Below are positions 25,849-37,857 of a stretch of 64,000 bases of DNA, one piece after another. Origin of the DNA: Desulfuromonas sp. DDH964. Lineage in GTDB: Bacteria; Desulfobacterota; Desulfuromonadia; Desulfuromonadales; DDH964. The DNA lies in contig NZ_CP015080.1 in assembly GCF_001611275.1 (NCBI RefSeq), positions 3,772,956-3,836,955 of the forward strand. The letters are read 5' to 3'. Position 1 is the first letter of the stretch. Each line of letters begins with the position of its first letter. The notes under the pieces were generated by a model that did not search any database, was not told the origin of the DNA, and saw only the letters and a list, made by a program, of their open reading frames with translations. The position numbers and the translations under genes are program-made.

Positions 25849-28193
25849 GCCGGATCGACCAGCGCCGCGGCCAGGACCTCGTCCATCGTCCGCACGCTGA
25901 CGAAGTTCAGCTTGCTGCGCAGGGGGCGCGGGATCTCTTCCAGGTCCTTGAGGTTGCGGTGCGGAATGATGACGGTACTTATGTGGGCCTGGGCGGCGGC
26001 CAGAACCTTCTCCTTGAGGCCACCGATCGGCAGCACCTTGCCGCGCAGGGTGATCTCGCCGGTCATCGCCACATCTTTGCTTACCCGCCGGCCGGAGAGG
26101 GCTGAAATCAGCGCCGTCGCCATGGTCACCCCGGCGCTCGGGCCATCCTTGGGAATCGCGCCGGCCGGAACGTGGACATGGATATCCCGGGTTTCGAAAA
26201 CCGCCGGATCGATACCGAGCTCATCGGCATGGGTACGGGCATAGGAGAGGGCGGCCTGGGCGCTCTCCTTCATCACCTCGCCGAGATGCCCGGTCAGGGT
26301 CAGGGTCCCCTTCCCTTTCATGGTGTTGACTTCGACGTAAAGGATTTCGCCGCCGACTTCGGTCCAGGCCAGGCCGGTAGCGAGCCCCGCCTCGTCCTCG
26401 CTGCGTTCCTCCTCCGGAAGATAGCGGGGCTGGCCGAGAAAGCGGGCGATGGTGTTCTCGCTGACCCGGATCGCCTGCTTCTTCCCTTCCGCGAAGCGGC
26501 GCGCCACCTTGCGGCAGATGCTGCCGATTTCCCGTTCGAGGTTGCGCAGCCCGGCCTCCGCCGTATAGCCGGTAATCAGGCGCAGCAGGGCGTTGCGGGA
26601 GAAGACCACCGCCCCCTTCTTCAGGCCGTTGGCTTCGAGCTGGCGCGGGACCAGGTAGCGGTTGGCGATGAAGACCTTCTCTTCGGCGGTGTAGCCGGCG
26701 AGGCGGATCACCTCGAGGCGGTCCTTGAGGGCCGAGGGGATCGGGTCCATGACATTGGCGGTCGCCACAAAGAGCACCCGGGAAAGGTCGAAGGGAAGAT
26801 TGATGTAGTGGTCCGAAAAGGCGTGGTTCTGCTCCGGGTCGAGGAGTTCGAGGAGGGCCGCCGAGGGATCGCCGCGGAAATCGGCGCCGATTTTGTCGAG
26901 TTCATCGAGCATGAAGACCGGGTTGTTGGTGCCGGCCTGTTTCATCCCCTGCAGGATCCGTCCCGGCATGGCGCCGACATAGGTGCGGCGGTGGCCGCGA
27001 ATCTCCGCCTCATCGCGCACCCCACCGAGGGAGATGCGCACGAACTCGCGGCCCAGGGCGCGGGCGATCGACTTGCCGAGACTGGTCTTGCCCACCCCAG
27101 GCGGGCCGACGAAGCAGAGGACCGGTCCTTTCAGATCCTTCTTCAGCTTGCGCACCGCGAGGAATTCGAGGATGCGGTCCTTGACCTTTTCGAGATCATA
27201 GTGATCCTCGTCGAGAACCCGGCGCGCCTTCTTCAGGTCGAGGTTGTCCCGGGTGGCGTGGCTCCAGGGGAGCTCCACCAGCCAGTCGAGGTAGGTGCGG
27301 ACCAGGGAATATTCGGCGGCCTCGGGGTGCATCGTCTCCAGGCGCCGCAGCTGCTTTTCGGCTTCGACCAGGGTCTCTTCCGGCAGGTTCGCCAGTTCGA
27401 GCTTGCCGCGCAGTTCTGCGACATCTTCGGCACGGGGATCGGCCTCGCCGAGTTCGGCCTGGATCGCCCGCAGCTGCTCGCGCAGGAAATATTCGCGCTG
27501 GCTCTTCCCCATCTCCTCCTTGGCCTGGCTCTGGATGCGGTTCTGCACCGTCATCAGCTCCAGTTCCTTGGCGAGCAGGGTCTTGATACGCAGCAGCCGC
27601 TCCACCGGGTCGAGGATTTCGATCAGTTCCTGGGCCTCGGCGACCTTGAGGCCGATATTGCTCGCCACCAGATCGGCGAGGCTGCCGGGCTCTTCGATAT
27701 TCTCCACCACCAGGATCACTTCCGGTGCGACGTTCTTGCCAAGGTTGACGATCTGGCCGAGCTGGTCACGAACGGTGCGCATCAGCGCCTCGACTTCGAG
27801 GGGGAGCTCGTCCTGGGGGGTCTCCTTCAGCTGTTCGATCTGCACGGTAAAATGGGGTTCGGTGGCATTGAAGCGCTCGATGCGCCCCTTGGCAAGGCCC
27901 TGGATCAGGACCTTGAGGCGGCCGTCGGGGAGCTTGAGCATGCGCATGATCATCGCCACCGTACCGGTGGTGTAGATCGACTCCGGAACCGGCTCCTCCT
28001 CGCCGAGGTCCTTCTGGGTGGCGAGGAAGATCAGGCGATCGCTGGCCAGTGCCGCATCGATGGCGGCAACCGACTTTTCGCGGCCGACGAAGAGGGGGAG
28101 GATCATGTAAGGGAAGATGACGACATCCCGCACCGGGAGGAGGGGAAGTTCATCAGGAATCTGGATATCTTTCTTTTCCGGACTGGTTGCCAA
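25845..28193 (-). CDS. lon: ATP-dependent protease Lon
   Basis: About 782 residues. The N-terminal LAN domain starts [20 protein letters not shown]; the AAA+ module has Walker [14 protein letters not shown] and Walker [12 protein letters not shown]; the C-terminal serine-lysine protease has [14 protein letters not shown] and [16 protein letters not shown]. The TTG start at 28193 is preferred because GAGAGG lies eight bases upstream; an ATG at 28238 would add 15 non-conserved residues. Confidence 0.96.
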   Translation of the reverse strand: MATSPEKKDIQIPDELPLLPVRDVVIFPYMILPLFVGREKSVAAIDAALASDRLIFLATQKDLGEEEPVPESIYTTGTVAMIMRMLKLPDGRLKVLIQGLAKGRIERFNATEPHFTVQIEQLKETPQDELPLEVEALMRTVRDQLGQIVNLGKNVAPEVILVVENIEEPGSLADLVASNIGLKVAEAQELIEILDPVERLLRIKTLLAKELELMTVQNRIQSQAKEEMGKSQREYFLREQLRAIQAELGEADPRAEDVAELRGKLELANLPEETLVEAEKQLRRLETMHPEAAEYSLVRTYLDWLVELPWSHATRDNLDLKKARRVLDEDHYDLEKVKDRILEFLAVRKLKKDLKGPVLCFVGPPGVGKTSLGKSIARALGREFVRISLGGVRDEAEIRGHRRTYVGAMPGRILQGMKQAGTNNPVFMLDELDKIGADFRGDPSAALLELLDPEQNHAFSDHYINLPFDLSRVLFVATANVMDPIPSALKDRLEVIRLAGYTAEEKVFIANRYLVPRQLEANGLKKGAVVFSRNALLRLITGYTAEAGLRNLEREIGSICRKVARRFAEGKKQAIRVSENTIARFLGQPRYLPEEERSEDEAGLATGLAWTEVGGEILYVEVNTMKGKGTLTLTGHLGEVMKESAQAALSYARTHADELGIDPAVFETRDIHVHVPAGAIPKDGPSAGVTMATALISALSGRRVSKDVAMTGEITLRGKVLPIGGLKEKVLAAAQAHISTVIIPHRNLKDLEEIPRPLRSKLNFVSVRTMDEVLAAALVDPA

Positions 28194-28386
28194 ACGTAAG
28201 ACCTCTCTGCCGGCATGCATGCCGGACCGATAACGCAATGGGGCAGGCCGCTACCTCCGTGCCCTGTCCGGGGCCGCCAACCGGCAGCGACAGGCACTGG
28301 GGTTTCGGACAAGATACCGGATGCACCGGCTTATGTCCAGCCGCAATTATCTTCTGGTCTCGGGGACTTGGGGCATTTTGTGCTGC

Positions 28387-29163
28387 TCAGGGCCGGATCT
28401 GGAAGCGCTCCTGCACCTCCCCCTGACAAACCCCGCCGGCAGTGAAACTGCGCTCGAAAAATTCGACGGCACCGGAATCCGTGATCAGTAGCAGGGTCGA
28501 GGCGCGGGTTCCATAGTCGCTGCTGCAGATAAATCGCGACGAAAGGAGCCGTTCCCAGGCCAGACCGACCCCGGTATCGGGCAGGTCGGCAGCGGCCGCC
28601 GGGGTGCGGTCGGCGAGCAGGGTGAAGAGCGACCCTGGGTTCACCCGGTTCTCCTGCACGAGCTTCGCCAGGGCCGCCTTGCCGCTGGTTACCTTCGGCC
28701 AGGGGGTATTGAGCAGGGCGTTGCTCAGGCCGTGGATGCCGGGAGTTAAAACCGTGGCGGCGCCGCCACGGCTGCTGAACCAGGCAACCTGGTCGCGGTT
28801 GCCGGCAAGGAGGTTAAAGGCATGGTAGTCCTGCGCCATCGGCGCCTGCGTCGCGATCCAGTCCCTCGGCTCCCTGCCGGAGGAGAGAAAGTCCCGCACC
28901 AGCAACCCCCGGGAAGGCGCATCACTGCGATGCCGGTCCGGGTCGCGAAAATCGCGGAAGTTGGTCACCGCCGCCCAGCGCCCACGCCGATCGACGCCGC
29001 ACCAGGTCCCGCCGCCGACCAGGTCCCGACCCGCCAGAATTTCCGGCGGATCGCTCCACCAGGTGGCCGGTGCGGTCGGTCGACGGTGAAATTCATCGCG
29101 GTTGGCGGCCAGGACCAGCCGATACTCGGGGTGGCAGTTCCAGGCCAAGAGGATCAGACACAT
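28387..29163 (-). CDS. NRDE-family (TANGO2-like) protein
   Basis: 258 residues beginning MCLILLAWNCHPEYRLVLAA and carrying the family's NRDEF motif and GRDLVGGGTWCGVDRRGRW. The Cys at position 2 resembles an Ntn-hydrolase nucleophile, and the family is homologous to TANGO2, implicated in haem or lipid handling; no bacterial function is firmly known. The start is fixed by the conserved MC. It stands alone. Confidence 0.88.
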   Translation of the reverse strand: MCLILLAWNCHPEYRLVLAANRDEFHRRPTAPATWWSDPPEILAGRDLVGGGTWCGVDRRGRWAAVTNFRDFRDPDRHRSDAPSRGLLVRDFLSSGREPRDWIATQAPMAQDYHAFNLLAGNRDQVAWFSSRGGAATVLTPGIHGLSNALLNTPWPKVTSGKAALAKLVQENRVNPGSLFTLLADRTPAAAADLPDTGVGLAWERLLSSRFICSSDYGTRASTLLLITDSGAVEFFERSFTAGGVCQGEVQERFQIRP

Positions 29164-29420
29164 GGCAACGGGCCCTTCGCTGGCAGGACTATCTCCGGAA
29201 AAAGACGAACCTAACCTGAGGGTAACAGAGGTTCGGCCGGCAATGGAACGGATTTCCCCTCTCCCTGCGGACTTTCCTGACCTGGCTCCCGCTCCGTGAC
29301 CTGCCGACGCCTGATAGCGGGGGCAGCACCCGCAACTTCCGTGGGGAGGAAAACATGTGATGGCAGCTCTCCATCTCTGACTCGCATGATTCAACTGCCT
29401 CGCCGCTGAAAATCGACCAG

Positions 29421-29457
29421 ATAAAAAGGGCGGCCCATCTGGACCGCCCTTTTTATC
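29421..29457 (-). terminator. Bidirectional-type terminator after pckA
   Basis: ATAAAAAGGGCGG and CCGCCCTTTTTAT form a 13-bp stem with the T tract inside the arm. It lies 25 bases beyond the pckA stop. Confidence 0.85.
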
Positions 29458-29481
29458 TGCTGTGACTGGAATGCGCTCGGC

Positions 29482-31065
29482 TCAGACCTTCGGGCCGGCC
29501 TGGGTAAAATCGAAGTCGTCACCATCTTTCATGTACTTTTTGAAGTTCTGAATGAACATCCCGGCGAGCTTGTTGGCAGTGGCATCGAAGCTTTCCTTGT
29601 CGGCCCAGGCATTGCGGGGGTTGAGCAGGTTGCTGTCAACCCCGGGCAGAGCCTTGGGGATATTCAGGCGGAACCAGCGGGTCTGGTCGAACTCGGCGTT
29701 TTCAATGGAACCATCGAGAATGGCGTTGACGCAGGCGCGGGTCGCCTTGATGCTCATGCGCTTGCCGACCCCGTAACCACCGCCGGCCCAGCCGGTGTTG
29801 ACCAGGTAAGCATTGACGCCGTGCTTTTCCATCTTCTCGCCGAGGAGCTTGGCGTAAACGGTCGGGTGCAGCGGAAGGAAGGCCTCGCCGAAACAGGCCG
29901 AGAAGGTCGCCTGGGGCTCGGTGACGCCGCGCTCGGTACCGGCGACCTTGGCGGTGTAGCCGGAGAGGAAGTAGTACATCGCCTGTTCCTTGGTCAGCTT
30001 GGAGACCGGCGGCAGCACGCCGAAAGCGTCGCAGGTGAGGAAGATGATGTTCTTCGGATGACCGGCCTTGAGGGTCGGCTCGTGGTTGTCGATATGCTCG
30101 ATCGGGTAGGAGACGCGGGTGTTTTCGGTCTTGGAACGGTCGTCGAAGTCGATGATGCCGTCGTCATTGGCGACGACATTCTCGAGCAGGGCGTTGCGGC
30201 GGATGGCACCGTAGATCTCCGGCTCGCTCTCCGCCGAGAGGTTGATGCACTTGGCGTAGCACCCCCCCTCAAAGTTGAAGATACCGTCGTCGTCCCAGCC
30301 GTGCTCGTCATCACCGATCAGCTTGCGGGCGGCATCGGTAGAGAGGGTCGTCTTGCCGGTTCCCGAGAGGCCGAAGAAGAGGGCGACGTCGCCGGCCTTG
30401 CCGACGTTGGCGCTGCAGTGCATGGAGAGGATTCCCTGCAGCGGCAGCCAGTAGTTCATCATCGTGAAGATCCCCTTCTTCATCTCCCCGCCGTACCAGG
30501 TGCCACCGATGATGGCGACGTTCTTTTCGATGTTGAAGGCGACGAAGACTTCCGAATTAAGCCCGTGTTTCTCCCAGTTCTTGTTGACCAGGTTGCTGGC
30601 GTTGTAGACGGTGAAGTTGGGGGCGAAGGCGGCCATCTCCTCCTGGCCGGGGCGAATAAACATGTTCTTGACGAAGTGGGCCTGCCAGGCGAATTCGGTA
30701 ACGAAGCGGACCGACTTGCGGGTCTTTTCGTTGGAACCACAAAAGCCATCGGTGACGTAGAGGTCTTTCCCCGCCAGGTAGTCGAGGACCTCGGCATGCA
30801 GTTCGTCGAAGATTTCCGGTGCCATGGCGACGTTGACCTTGCCCCAGGCGATATTCGCAAAGGAGGGGAGCTGGTGGACAAAGTACTTGTCCTTGGGGGA
30901 ACGGCCGGTAAACTTGCCGGTATCGACCATCATGGTGCCGTTGTCGGCGACGCGCCCTTCGTTGTTGCGCTTTTCGTGCGCAAAAAGGTCGTCGAAACCG
31001 AGGTTGTGGTGGATGGTGCCAACGCTCTTCAGCCCAAGGTCTTTTGCCTGAATCATCTTCATCAC
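29482..31065 (-). CDS. pckA: ATP-dependent phosphoenolpyruvate carboxykinase
   Basis: This 527-residue enzyme converts oxaloacetate and ATP to PEP, ADP and CO2. Signatures are [23 protein letters not shown] (metal/substrate), the P-loop [11 protein letters not shown] and [20 protein letters not shown]. Length and motifs fit the ATP class, unrelated in close sequence to the GTP class gene directly across the spacer. An alternative start two codons in (MIQAKDL) is possible. It ends in a strong hairpin. Confidence 0.97.
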   Translation of the reverse strand: MMKMIQAKDLGLKSVGTIHHNLGFDDLFAHEKRNNEGRVADNGTMMVDTGKFTGRSPKDKYFVHQLPSFANIAWGKVNVAMAPEIFDELHAEVLDYLAGKDLYVTDGFCGSNEKTRKSVRFVTEFAWQAHFVKNMFIRPGQEEMAAFAPNFTVYNASNLVNKNWEKHGLNSEVFVAFNIEKNVAIIGGTWYGGEMKKGIFTMMNYWLPLQGILSMHCSANVGKAGDVALFFGLSGTGKTTLSTDAARKLIGDDEHGWDDDGIFNFEGGCYAKCINLSAESEPEIYGAIRRNALLENVVANDDGIIDFDDRSKTENTRVSYPIEHIDNHEPTLKAGHPKNIIFLTCDAFGVLPPVSKLTKEQAMYYFLSGYTAKVAGTERGVTEPQATFSACFGEAFLPLHPTVYAKLLGEKMEKHGVNAYLVNTGWAGGGYGVGKRMSIKATRACVNAILDGSIENAEFDQTRWFRLNIPKALPGVDSNLLNPRNAWADKESFDATANKLAGMFIQNFKKYMKDGDDFDFTQAGPKV

Positions 31066-31428
31066 CCTTGTTTGCGTGGAGTCGGGTCGCCGGGGAGCAA
31101 CCGCTCGTTGATGTTCATGGACGGCGCGGGAGGATGCGTCGTCCAGATATGTGAAAAAATTCCAAAATTCTCGAAGCCGGTCACGGATTTGGCCCCGAAA
31201 GGTCTTAACAAATTTATCCTCAATAGAAAAGAAAAATATTTCAAAAATATCGCTAAAATTATTTACGCTTCCGTTTTACAATCGGCAGGGACAGTTTTCT
31301 CTCTCACCACAGCCTTCTTTCGGGGAGACCAATTTAGTTCTGCGGAAACACAGTAAGATATAGTGCTACTCTGTGCGGGTGCGCCCGGCATCCCGTCAGA
31401 TCAACGTTCTTCCGAAGGAGGTCTTCCG
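31066..31428. promoter_or_regulatory. Divergent AT-rich spacer between the two PEP carboxykinase genes
   Basis: 363 bases. From about 31145 to 31360 it is strongly AT-rich, with runs such as GAAAAATATTTCAAAAATAT, unlike the GC-rich flanks. It must hold both promoters and any shared regulatory sites. I see no credible gene and no confident -35/-10 pair. Confidence 0.55.
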
Positions 31429-33282
<1,854 letters not shown>

Positions 33283-33298
33283 CCGCGCGCTCCAGCAC

Positions 33299-33348
33299 CA
33301 GCAGCAACAAGAAGGGCCGGATTATTCCGGCCCTTCTTGTTGCTGCTG
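33299..33348 (+). terminator. Terminator after pckG with a 22-bp perfect stem
   Basis: The arms at 33299-33320 and 33327-33348 are fully complementary around the loop ATTATT; the distal arm contains CCCTTCTTGTTGCTG. It may work in both directions, serving the convergent cytochrome gene. Confidence 0.85.
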
Positions 33349-33385
33349 TGCCAAGGGGGGAAGATCGACGCCCCCCACCCTCCGG

Positions 33386-33787
33386 CTAAACGGAGCGCTT
33401 TTTCAGGTAAGCCACCAGTTGCCAGATCTCCCGATCGGAAAGTCCGCGCCAGGCCGGCATGACCGAGCCCTGCGAACGAAACGGCTCGGCATTTTTTCCG
33501 ACTTCGATCCGCCAGAAGAGATAGGCCGGATCCTTGTGCTGGTAGACCGGGTCGGAAAAATCGGGGGCTGGCGGCTGGAAAAAGTCGGCACGCGGACTGC
33601 GCCCCTCCGAGGTTTTGCCATGGCAGCTGGCGCAGCGGCTGACAAAGAGCCGGGCGCCAGCGGCAATGGCGTCAGGGGCTTCGAGAAGCCCCGGGGGCGG
33701 CTGGCGCGCCGGATAGGTGGGCGTGCTGTTCTGACAGGCAACCAGGGTCAGCGCCGCAAGTGCTGCGAGAGTGAAGTAAAATTTCAT
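33386..33787 (-). CDS. Monohaem cytochrome c lipoprotein
   Basis: 133 residues. The lipoprotein signal MKFYFTLAALAALTLVAC is followed by a Pro-rich linker, the haem motif CASCH, and a probable axial Met in QGSVMPAW. The C-terminal helix GLSDREIWQLVAYLKK is typical of class I cytochromes. It sits downstream of the hydrogenase operon on the same strand but behind a strong hairpin, so it probably has its own transcript. A role as an electron carrier at the membrane is inferred. Confidence 0.9.
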   Translation of the reverse strand: MKFYFTLAALAALTLVACQNSTPTYPARQPPPGLLEAPDAIAAGARLFVSRCASCHGKTSEGRSPRADFFQPPAPDFSDPVYQHKDPAYLFWRIEVGKNAEPFRSQGSVMPAWRGLSDREIWQLVAYLKKRSV

Positions 33788-33823
33788 CCCGGCCTCCCTC
33801 GACCCGGGATTTATCCCCGGGGG

Positions 33824-33862
33824 GAGTCGAAAGGGGGCGCCAACGGCGCCCCCTTTCGACTC
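33824..33862 (-). terminator. Terminator of the hydrogenase operon
   Basis: An 18-bp perfect stem (GAGTCGAAAGGGGGCGCC, 33824-33841, and complement 33845-33862) with a 3-base loop lies 16 bases after the protease stop. No external T tract is present. Confidence 0.8.
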
Positions 33863-33877
33863 TATCCTGGTTTCGGT

Positions 33878-34357
33878 TCAGGCTGCCGCCTGCGGCAGCT
33901 CGCCCCAGCGCTGCAGTTCGCCGACGACTGCGCTGACCACCCCCTCGACGGCTGCGGCCACCGCCGGCGTCAGCTCCATTGCCATCTCGATCGATCCGGG
34001 CTGCACTCCCCAGACCACCAGCTCGGCGGGAAGATGTCCCTGCAGCTCACAGACCGCCAGCAGGTCCTGTACTCCCATCTGGTGGACCGAAAGCTTGCTG
34101 GCAAAGGCCCGCGGCACCTCCTCGCCGACCAGGCGGAAGATACTCCCCGGCGCCGCGCCCATCTCCAGGGCATCGATGATCAGAAGCCTATCGACCCCCT
34201 CGAAGTGGGGGAGGAGATCGAGCCCGAGGGTACCACCGTCCAGGATCGTTACCCGTTCGGAGAAGCGATAGCGCTGCTGCAGGGCCGCGATCACCCGGCC
34301 ACCGAAGGCGTCGTCACTCATCACCGCGTTTCCCAGTCCGAGGATCAGCAGGCTCAT
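33878..34357 (-). CDS. hyaP: Hydrogenase maturation endopeptidase (HyaP/HybD family)
   Basis: 159 residues. It cleaves the C-terminal peptide of the large subunit after nickel insertion. The family pattern GLGNAVMSDDAFG provides D16 (Glu in E. coli HybD), D62 in LIIDALEMG and H92 in SVHQMG, the three nickel-probing ligands. The start overlaps the cytochrome b stop (ATGA). It is the last gene of the hydrogenase operon. Confidence 0.92.
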   Translation of the reverse strand: MSLLILGLGNAVMSDDAFGGRVIAALQQRYRFSERVTILDGGTLGLDLLPHFEGVDRLLIIDALEMGAAPGSIFRLVGEEVPRAFASKLSVHQMGVQDLLAVCELQGHLPAELVVWGVQPGSIEMAMELTPAVAAAVEGVVSAVVGELQRWGELPQAAA

Positions 34358-35010
34358 TCGAGGTCCCGCGGCTCGATGAACTTGTAGCCGCCAAAGATAC
34401 TCGCCACGGTGCCGTTGCGCTCCTTGACGTCCATCAGCCAGGCGCTGTAGACGTGATGGATGCCGAAGCCGATCAGCAGCCACATGATGAGATGGTGAAT
34501 CAGCCGCAGCCATTGCACCCCGATCAGGGCGTTGATGCCGCCGAAGATCGACGCCCACAGCCCGCCCGGTTCGAACTGGCCGTAGAGGGCGAAGCCGGTG
34601 GCAACCTGAAGCAGGAAGAGGACCATCACCCCCGAGTAGGCCGTCGCCGCCAGGGCGTTGTGCCCGACCTCGTAGGCGATCTGCCGGCCGCTGAAGGTGT
34701 AGTAGCGGAACATTTTCCAGGCGTTGCTCCGCCCCTCCTTGAAAAGGAGCGGAAAGAAAGCGCGCCAGGAAGCGTGGTGATTGGCGAAGAAAGCCCAGAT
34801 CAGCCGGGCCAGAATCGAGACCGTAAAGAGATAGGCAAAAGAGAAATGAATAAAGCGCATCCAGCCCATCACGTACTGGGAAGGGTCGGAAACCTGGATG
34901 AAGGGGGCGCCGATATAAAAGCCGGTCACCGACAGCACGACAATGGAGAGGACGTTAGCCCAGTGGGTCAGCCGGACCGGCCATTCCCATACGTAGCGTA
35001 TTTCGAGCAT
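34354..35010 (-). CDS. hyaB: [NiFe] hydrogenase b-type cytochrome subunit
   Basis: 218 residues with four membrane helices. The start VWEWPVRLTHWANVLSIVVL supplies the first haem His, and SFAYLFTVSILARLIWAF and LIHHLIMWLLIGFGIHHVYSAW supply others, as in HyaC/HupC. It passes electrons from the small subunit to menaquinone. Gene naming follows the Geobacter Hya scheme (S, L, B, P). It lies 12 bases after the large-subunit stop. Confidence 0.92.
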   Translation of the reverse strand: MLEIRYVWEWPVRLTHWANVLSIVVLSVTGFYIGAPFIQVSDPSQYVMGWMRFIHFSFAYLFTVSILARLIWAFFANHHASWRAFFPLLFKEGRSNAWKMFRYYTFSGRQIAYEVGHNALAATAYSGVMVLFLLQVATGFALYGQFEPGGLWASIFGGINALIGVQWLRLIHHLIMWLLIGFGIHHVYSAWLMDVKERNGTVASIFGGYKFIEPRDLE

Positions 35011-35022
35011 GGCGGTTCTCCT

Positions 35023-36735
35023 TTACAGGGCCTTGACCCGGATGATTTCCGTTCCCTTGCCATCGAGGACGTGAACGGCGCAGGCCAGGCAGGGGTCGAA
35101 GCTGTGGATGGTCCGCAGGATCTCCAGCGGCTTCTCCGGATCGGCGATCGGCGTGCCGATCAGGGCCGACTCGTAGGGTCCCATCTGGCCCATCGGGTCC
35201 CGGGGGCCGGCGTTCCAGGTGGACGGTACAACCGCCTGGAAATTGGCGATGGCCCCGTTCTCGATGCGGATCCAGTGGCCGAGGGCGCCGCGCGGTGCCT
35301 CGTGGTAGCCGAAGCCGCGCGCCTCCTTCGGCCAGGTGGCCGGGTCCCACTTCTCGCCATTGTGGACCTCGAGAATACCGCGCCCCATGTTGTCGGCGAG
35401 CTGGTTGAGCCAGCCTTCGTTCTGCTGCGCGAGGAGCAGGGTTTCGATGCCGCGGGCCGCGGTGCGGCCAAGGGTCGAAAAGAGGGCCGCCGGGCCGACA
35501 CCGAGCTTGCCGAGGACGAAGTTGACCGTATCCGTGACCTCCTTGTGCCCCTTGGCATAGGCGATCACCATGCGGGCCAGCGGACCGACCTCCATCGGCT
35601 GGTCGAGGTAGCGCGGCGCCTTGACCCAGGAGTATTTCCCCTCGGTGTCGAGGAAATCGTAAGGCGGTTTGGGACCGGTGTACTTGTGGTTGGTCTCGCC
35701 GTCGTAGGGATGGAGTCCCTTGTCGTCCCCCTTGGAGTAGTTGTACCAGGAGTGGGTGACATACTCGGTGATCTTCTGCTCGTCCATGGTCATGACGTTG
35801 GCCAGGTCCTTGGCCATGATCACGCCGCGCGGAAAGTAGAGATTGTCGGTTCCCCCCGCGTTGTCCATGGGGAAATCGCCGTAGGTGAGGAAGTTGCCGA
35901 CCCCACCGCCGATACCGGCCCATTCCTTGTAGAAGGAGGCGACCGCCAGCAAGTCGGGGATGTAGACCTGCTCGACGAAGATCCGCGCCTTCTTCAAGAG
36001 CTTGCCGATGTAGGCAACCTTGTCGGCGTTGATGGCATTCTGGCTGTCGGGATCGACCGGGATCGCCATGCCCCCGACCAGGAAGGTCTGCGGATGGGGA
36101 TTCTTGGAGCCGAGGATGGCGTGAATCTTGATGATGTCCTTCTGCCACTCCAGCGCCTCCAGGTAGTGGGCGACGGCCATCAGGTTAGCCTCGGCGGGGA
36201 GGCGGTAGGCGCTGTGCCCCCAGTAGGCGTTCTGAAAGGGGCCGAGGCGCCCGGTGCCGACGAAGGCGGCAATCCGGTCCTGCACCCCCTTGAAATAGGT
36301 CACGCTCGACAGCGGCCAGTTGGAGATCGACTGGGCAAGCTTGGCGGTCGCTGCCGGATCGGCCTTGAGGGCGCTTGTGATGTCGACCCAGTCGAGGGCG
36401 TGCAGGTGATAAAAGTGGATGACGTGATCCTGCACCGCCTGGATCCCCATGATCAGGTTGCGGATCAGCCGGGCATTGTCCGGAATCTGGATCTTCAGGG
36501 CATCCTCGACGCAGCGGATGCTCGCCATGGAGTGGACGGTGGTGCAGACCCCGCAGAAGCGCTGGGTGAAGTGATGGGCATCGCGCGGGTCACGCCCTTT
36601 CAGAATCGTTTCGATGCCGCGGAAAGCGGTGGAAGAGCTCCAGGCATTGGTGATCTTCCCCCCCTCGATCTGGGCCTCTATCCGCAGGTGCCCTTCAATG
36701 CGGGTCACCGGATCGACTGCTATTTTTGTCGACAT
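35023..36735 (-). CDS. hyaL: [NiFe] hydrogenase large subunit
   Basis: 570 residues carrying the NiFe site. The L1 motif EGHLRIEA and L2 motif RFCGVCTTVHSMASIRCVED lie near the N-terminus; the L5 motif DPCLACAVH is at the C-terminus followed by VLDGKGTEIIRVKAL, the peptide expected to be removed by the protease. All four metal-binding Cys are present. It co-exports with the small subunit, which alone has the Tat signal. Confidence 0.96.
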   Translation of the reverse strand: MSTKIAVDPVTRIEGHLRIEAQIEGGKITNAWSSSTAFRGIETILKGRDPRDAHHFTQRFCGVCTTVHSMASIRCVEDALKIQIPDNARLIRNLIMGIQAVQDHVIHFYHLHALDWVDITSALKADPAATAKLAQSISNWPLSSVTYFKGVQDRIAAFVGTGRLGPFQNAYWGHSAYRLPAEANLMAVAHYLEALEWQKDIIKIHAILGSKNPHPQTFLVGGMAIPVDPDSQNAINADKVAYIGKLLKKARIFVEQVYIPDLLAVASFYKEWAGIGGGVGNFLTYGDFPMDNAGGTDNLYFPRGVIMAKDLANVMTMDEQKITEYVTHSWYNYSKGDDKGLHPYDGETNHKYTGPKPPYDFLDTEGKYSWVKAPRYLDQPMEVGPLARMVIAYAKGHKEVTDTVNFVLGKLGVGPAALFSTLGRTAARGIETLLLAQQNEGWLNQLADNMGRGILEVHNGEKWDPATWPKEARGFGYHEAPRGALGHWIRIENGAIANFQAVVPSTWNAGPRDPMGQMGPYESALIGTPIADPEKPLEILRTIHSFDPCLACAVHVLDGKGTEIIRVKAL

Positions 36736-36738
36736 GAA

Positions 36739-37857
36739 TTAGTCCTCCTTTTTCACCTTGTCGGATTCCATGGTATCTCCCTTGCGGAAGGCGCTCGCCA
36801 CCCCGTGGGCACCAAAAGCCAGGGCGGTCGCCGCCGCCAGGCCGAGGCCGATCTTGTCGGCGGTCGCCTCGACACCGAAGCCCGGAACCTGCGGCAGACG
36901 CCGGTAGAAGGGACTCATGGTGTCCCAGAACTGCGGCTCGCTGCAACCGATGCAGCCGTGCCCGGCCATGACCGGCCAGCTCGTCCCCTCGTTATAGCGC
37001 ACCGTCGGACAGTTGTGGAAGGTCTCCGGCCCCTTGCAGCCGAGCTTGTAGAGGCACCACCCCTGGCGATGCCCGGGGTCGCCGAAGGCCTCGGCGTACT
37101 GGCCGGCATCGAAATGGGCGCGGCGCTCGCAGTTGTCATGGATGCGCTTGCCATAGGCGAACTTGGGACGGCGCAGGCTGTCGACCGCCGGCAGCTTGCC
37201 GAAGGTGAGGACGTGCACCAGGGTGGCGGTGAGATTCTCGGCGTTGACCGGGCAGCCCGGCAGGTTGACGATGGCCGCCCCGGGGAGCGCCTCCATCACC
37301 GAAATCGCCCCGGTCGGGTTGGGGGCGGCAGCGGGGATGCCGCCGTTGGAGGCGCAGGTGCCGACGCAGATGGTGGCCATGGCGTTGCCGACCACATACT
37401 TGAGGGAGTCGATGGCACTCTCGCCGCCGACGGTGCAGTAGACGCCACCGTCGGCGGTGGGGATCGCCCCCTCGACGATGCAGACGTATTTTCCCTTGTA
37501 CTTCTCTACCGCAGCCTTCTTCGCCGCTTCGGCCTGGTGACCGGCAGCCGCCATCACCACTTCCGAATATTCCAGGGAGATCAGATCGAGAATGATGTCG
37601 CCGGCAGTCGGCTGGTTGGCCCGTAGAAAGGCTTCCGAATCGCCGCTGCAGCTCTGGAATTCGAGCCAGATGACCGGCAGCCGCTTGTCCTCGACCGCCT
37701 CTGCCACCTTGGGCAGCAGGCTCATCGGCAGAGCCAGGGCGGCCGTCGTGGCCGTGCAGAACTTGATGAAGTCGCGACGGCTGATCCCTTTCGCCTCCAC
37801 CCGCTGCAGAATCTCTTCCGGTATCGAAACCGGGACCGGCTGTTCCTCGCTTTTCAT
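36739..37857 (-). CDS. hyaS: [NiFe] hydrogenase small subunit with Asp in the proximal-cluster motif
   Basis: 372 residues. A Tat signal SRRDFIKFC (residues 26-34) leads to export. The proximal cluster motif reads EFQSCSGDSE, so the second Cys of the usual CxxC is Asp (C70, D73); the other ligands are in GTCASNGG and LPGCPVN. Distal and medial clusters are normal (HDNCERRAHF, GWCLYKLGC, HNCPTV, GHGCIGCSE). A C-terminal membrane helix (GLGLAAATALAFGAHGVA) anchors it to the cytochrome b. GGAGGT precedes MKSEEQ. The operon order matches the Geobacter Hya (HydDB group 1f-like) enzymes. Confidence 0.94.
   Translation of the reverse strand: MKSEEQPVPVSIPEEILQRVEAKGISRRDFIKFCTATTAALALPMSLLPKVAEAVEDKRLPVIWLEFQSCSGDSEAFLRANQPTAGDIILDLISLEYSEVVMAAAGHQAEAAKKAAVEKYKGKYVCIVEGAIPTADGGVYCTVGGESAIDSLKYVVGNAMATICVGTCASNGGIPAAAPNPTGAISVMEALPGAAIVNLPGCPVNAENLTATLVHVLTFGKLPAVDSLRRPKFAYGKRIHDNCERRAHFDAGQYAEAFGDPGHRQGWCLYKLGCKGPETFHNCPTVRYNEGTSWPVMAGHGCIGCSEPQFWDTMSPFYRRLPQVPGFGVEATADKIGLGLAAATALAFGAHGVASAFRKGDTMESDKVKKED

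Noticed and set aside
34453..37626. A very long plus-strand open frame (over 1,000 codons) across the hydrogenase genes
   Set aside because: It is antisense to the well-supported hyaB, hyaL and hyaS genes, has no recognisable domain, and GC-rich codon usage commonly leaves such antisense frames open.
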